From assembly GCA_030840885.1 (NCBI GenBank), contig JAVEDQ010000025.1, positions 1-6,557 of the forward strand: a stretch of DNA of 6,557 nt, read 5' to 3'. The notes below the pieces were generated by a model that saw nothing but the letters and a program-made list of their open reading frames with translations, was not told where the DNA came from and searched no databases. The stretch comes from Frankiaceae bacterium (GTDB lineage: Bacteria; Actinomycetota; Actinomycetes; Frankiales; Frankiaceae). This document shows, one piece after another, positions 5,740 through 6,557 of the stretch; within the stretch, counting starts at the first letter, position 1, and each line of letters opens with the position of its first letter. A program made the translations under genes and the position numbers.

Positions 5740-5754
5740 TGCTGGCGGCCAGCA
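5740..5754. promoter_or_regulatory. 15-bp palindrome upstream of the 57-aa gene, possible operator
   Basis: TGCTGGC-G-GCCAGCA is a perfect 7+1+7 palindrome, 30 nt before GTG 5785 and 19 nt before its SD. Its symmetry and place suit a dimeric regulator; no regulator family is assigned. Confidence 0.3.
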
Positions 5755-5784
5755 AGCCGGTGACCGAACCCCCGAGGAGCCGAC

Positions 5785-5958
5785 GTGGCCCACGACGTCG
5801 AGGTACGTCTGCTCGACGAGGGTGCTGTGCAGGCGGTCTGCGGCTGCGGCTGGCGCAGTGCGGTGTTCGGGGTGTCCAAGGCGACCGGCACGATGGACCC
5901 GCTCGAGCAGGCCCGGGACGCAGGGGACCTCCACGTCTGGGAGGCCCAGCTCGAGTGA
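5785..5958 (+). CDS. 57-aa hypothetical protein with Cys-Gly-Cys-Gly-Trp motif
   Basis: 57 aa from GTG 5785, with GAGGAG (5774-5779) 5 nt upstream; 51 of 57 codons end in G or C, a strong sign of real coding despite the length. The sequence starts M-A-H-D-V-E-V-R-L-L, has V-C19-G-C21-G-W23-R in the middle and ends with D-L-H50-V-W-E-A-Q-L-E. C19, C21 and H50 (with H3) could bind a metal or form a redox pair; a C-x-C-G-W hairpin followed by a helix ending in His is seen in several small actinobacterial and phage proteins of unknown function. No membrane segment or signal peptide. It stands alone, diverging from the 4020-5465 gene and converging on the kinase (45-nt gap). I do not recognise a family. 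Confidence 0.8.
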   Translation: MAHDVEVRLLDEGAVQAVCGCGWRSAVFGVSKATGTMDPLEQARDAGDLHVWEAQLE

Positions 5959-6003
5959 GCCGAGTGGCTGGCCGGTGCGCTGCCTTCGTCGGCGGCGTCG
6001 GGG

Positions 6004-6557
6004 TCAGGCCGAGCCGGCAGTAACGGGGCTGGCGCTGCGCTGCGGCAGGTGCATCGTGAAGGTGCTGCCCCCGCTGGGAAGGTCCTCCACGGTGACGTTG
6101 CCGCCCATCGCGCGGACCAGCTGCCGCGTGATGTAGAGGCCGAGGCCGGTGCCGGTCTGAGTAGCCGTCCCCTCGAGGCGCTCGAAGCGTTCGAAGACCC
6201 GCTCGCGGGCCTCGTTCGGGATGCCCGGCCCGTGGTCGGACACCCGCACCACCACTTCACCGCCCTCGATGTCGACCGTGACGTCGACCGGCTCGGCGTC
6301 GGGGGAGTACTTCACGGCGTTGCCGACGAGGTTGGCGAGCGCACGTTCGAGCCACACCGAGGAGCCACGCACCGTGCACCCGTGGTCGGGGGCGAGCAGG
6401 TGCACCACCCGGTCCGGGCGGGCCGAGACAACCTCGTCGACAACCTTCACCGCCGCGGAGCTGACGTCGATGATCGACGACTCCTGCCCGGTGACCCTGG
6501 CCTCGATCCGCGAGGACTCGAGGATGTTGAGGACCAGCTGCTCGAGGCGCTGGGCTT
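6004..6557 (-). CDS. Sensor histidine kinase, C-terminal part (5' end beyond the window)
   Basis: 183 residues are visible and the frame enters from the right edge with no start. The first part, A-Q-R-L-E-Q-L-V-L-N-I-L-E-S-S-R, is the second helix of a dimerisation/phosphotransfer domain; the phosphoacceptor His lies outside. The HATPase_c domain follows with all boxes: N box ERALANLVGNAVKYSP (70-85, counted from the edge), G1 box S-D-H-G-P-G-I-P (106-113), F box F-E-R-F-E-R-L (121-127) and G2 box G-T-G-L-G-L (135-140). It should therefore bind ATP and autophosphorylate in a two-component system. The protein ends 18 residues after T-F-T-M-H-L-P, with no receiver or output domain fused at this end. 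GTG 6450 is in frame but internal, since homology runs through it. The cognate response regulator is not in the window. Sensor input cannot be told; one Cys (60) is unremarkable. Confidence 0.95.
   Translation of the reverse strand, partial: AQRLEQLVLNILESSRIEARVTGQESSIIDVSSAAVKVVDEVVSARPDRVVHLLAPDHGCTVRGSSVWLERALANLVGNAVKYSPDAEPVDVTVDIEGGEVVVRVSDHGPGIPNEARERVFERFERLEGTATQTGTGLGLYITRQLVRAMGGNVTVEDLPSGGSTFTMHLPQRSASPVTAGSA

Larger units (their letters stand above)
5466..5784. other. Divergent intergenic control region with short palindromes
   Basis: This 319-nt region lies between two divergent starts. I see no convincing gene: frames crossing it lack an SD and coding bias. It holds the SD of each flanking gene and several inverted repeats: AGTGT-G-ACACT (5667-5677), CTCCG-CGA-CGGAG (5676-5688), CCGGC-N6-GCCGG (5708-5723) and TGCTGGC-G-GCCAGCA (5740-5754). 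I found no clear -35/-10 pair on either strand; TACACC on the minus strand near 5495 is only a weak -10 candidate. Confidence 0.5.

Noticed and set aside
5959..6003. Bidirectional terminator between the converging 57-aa gene and the kinase
   Set aside because: The 45-nt gap contains GC-rich partial complementarities but no clean stem-loop that I could pair by eye.
5466..6260. Upstream extension of the 4020-5465 reading frame to 6260 on the minus strand
   Set aside because: It would overlap the histidine kinase (same strand, other frame) and the 57-aa gene, has low-complexity Arg/Ser/Pro translation and no SD. ATG 5465 has GAGGAG at 8 nt.

Overview
The window is high-GC DNA with GTG starts, strong G/C bias at third codon positions and purine-rich Shine-Dalgarno (SD) sites. 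With the families present (a DUF6131-type small membrane protein, an OafA-like acyltransferase, Pro/Ser-linker proteins), this points to an actinomycete (Actinomycetota); I cannot name the genus. I see no tRNA, rRNA, insertion sequence, integrase or CRISPR array. It reads as an ordinary chromosomal segment with several poorly characterised genes.

Layout, left to right. 53-742 (+) is an internally duplicated alpha+beta protein of unknown function. 874-1029 (+) is a 51-aa two-helix membrane protein, followed by a long near-perfect hairpin (1060-1102) that probably ends the transcript. 1103-1300 is a regulatory region: a small structured element, then a good vegetative-type promoter (1231-1260) whose predicted start point falls almost on an ATG (1269). 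That ATG opens an 11-codon Trp-rich frame whose stop overlaps the GTG start of the next gene. 1301-3421 (+) is a large membrane acyltransferase fused to an extracytoplasmic SGNH domain; its 3' end carries seven 9-nt repeats and overlaps the converging gene by 20 nt. 3402-3989 (-) is an AhpD-like peroxidase-related protein, 30 nt downstream of 4020-5465 (-), a three-part protein. That protein has a helical N-terminus, a segment with Arr/ADP-ribosyltransferase-like motifs, a roughly 140-residue Pro/Ser/Gln linker and a C-terminal YbjN/type III chaperone-like domain. 5466-5784 is a divergent control region with short palindromes. 5785-5958 (+) is a 57-aa Cys-containing protein. 6004-6557 (-) is the C-terminal ATPase half of a sensor histidine kinase cut by the window edge.

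The genes do not form one obvious pathway. The two minus-strand genes 4020-5465 and 3402-3989 look co-transcribed; the acyltransferase and the small proteins look like separate units. The most interesting items are the multidomain protein at 4020-5465 and the putative leaderless coupled mini-ORF ahead of the acyltransferase. Both are inferences from motifs read by eye.
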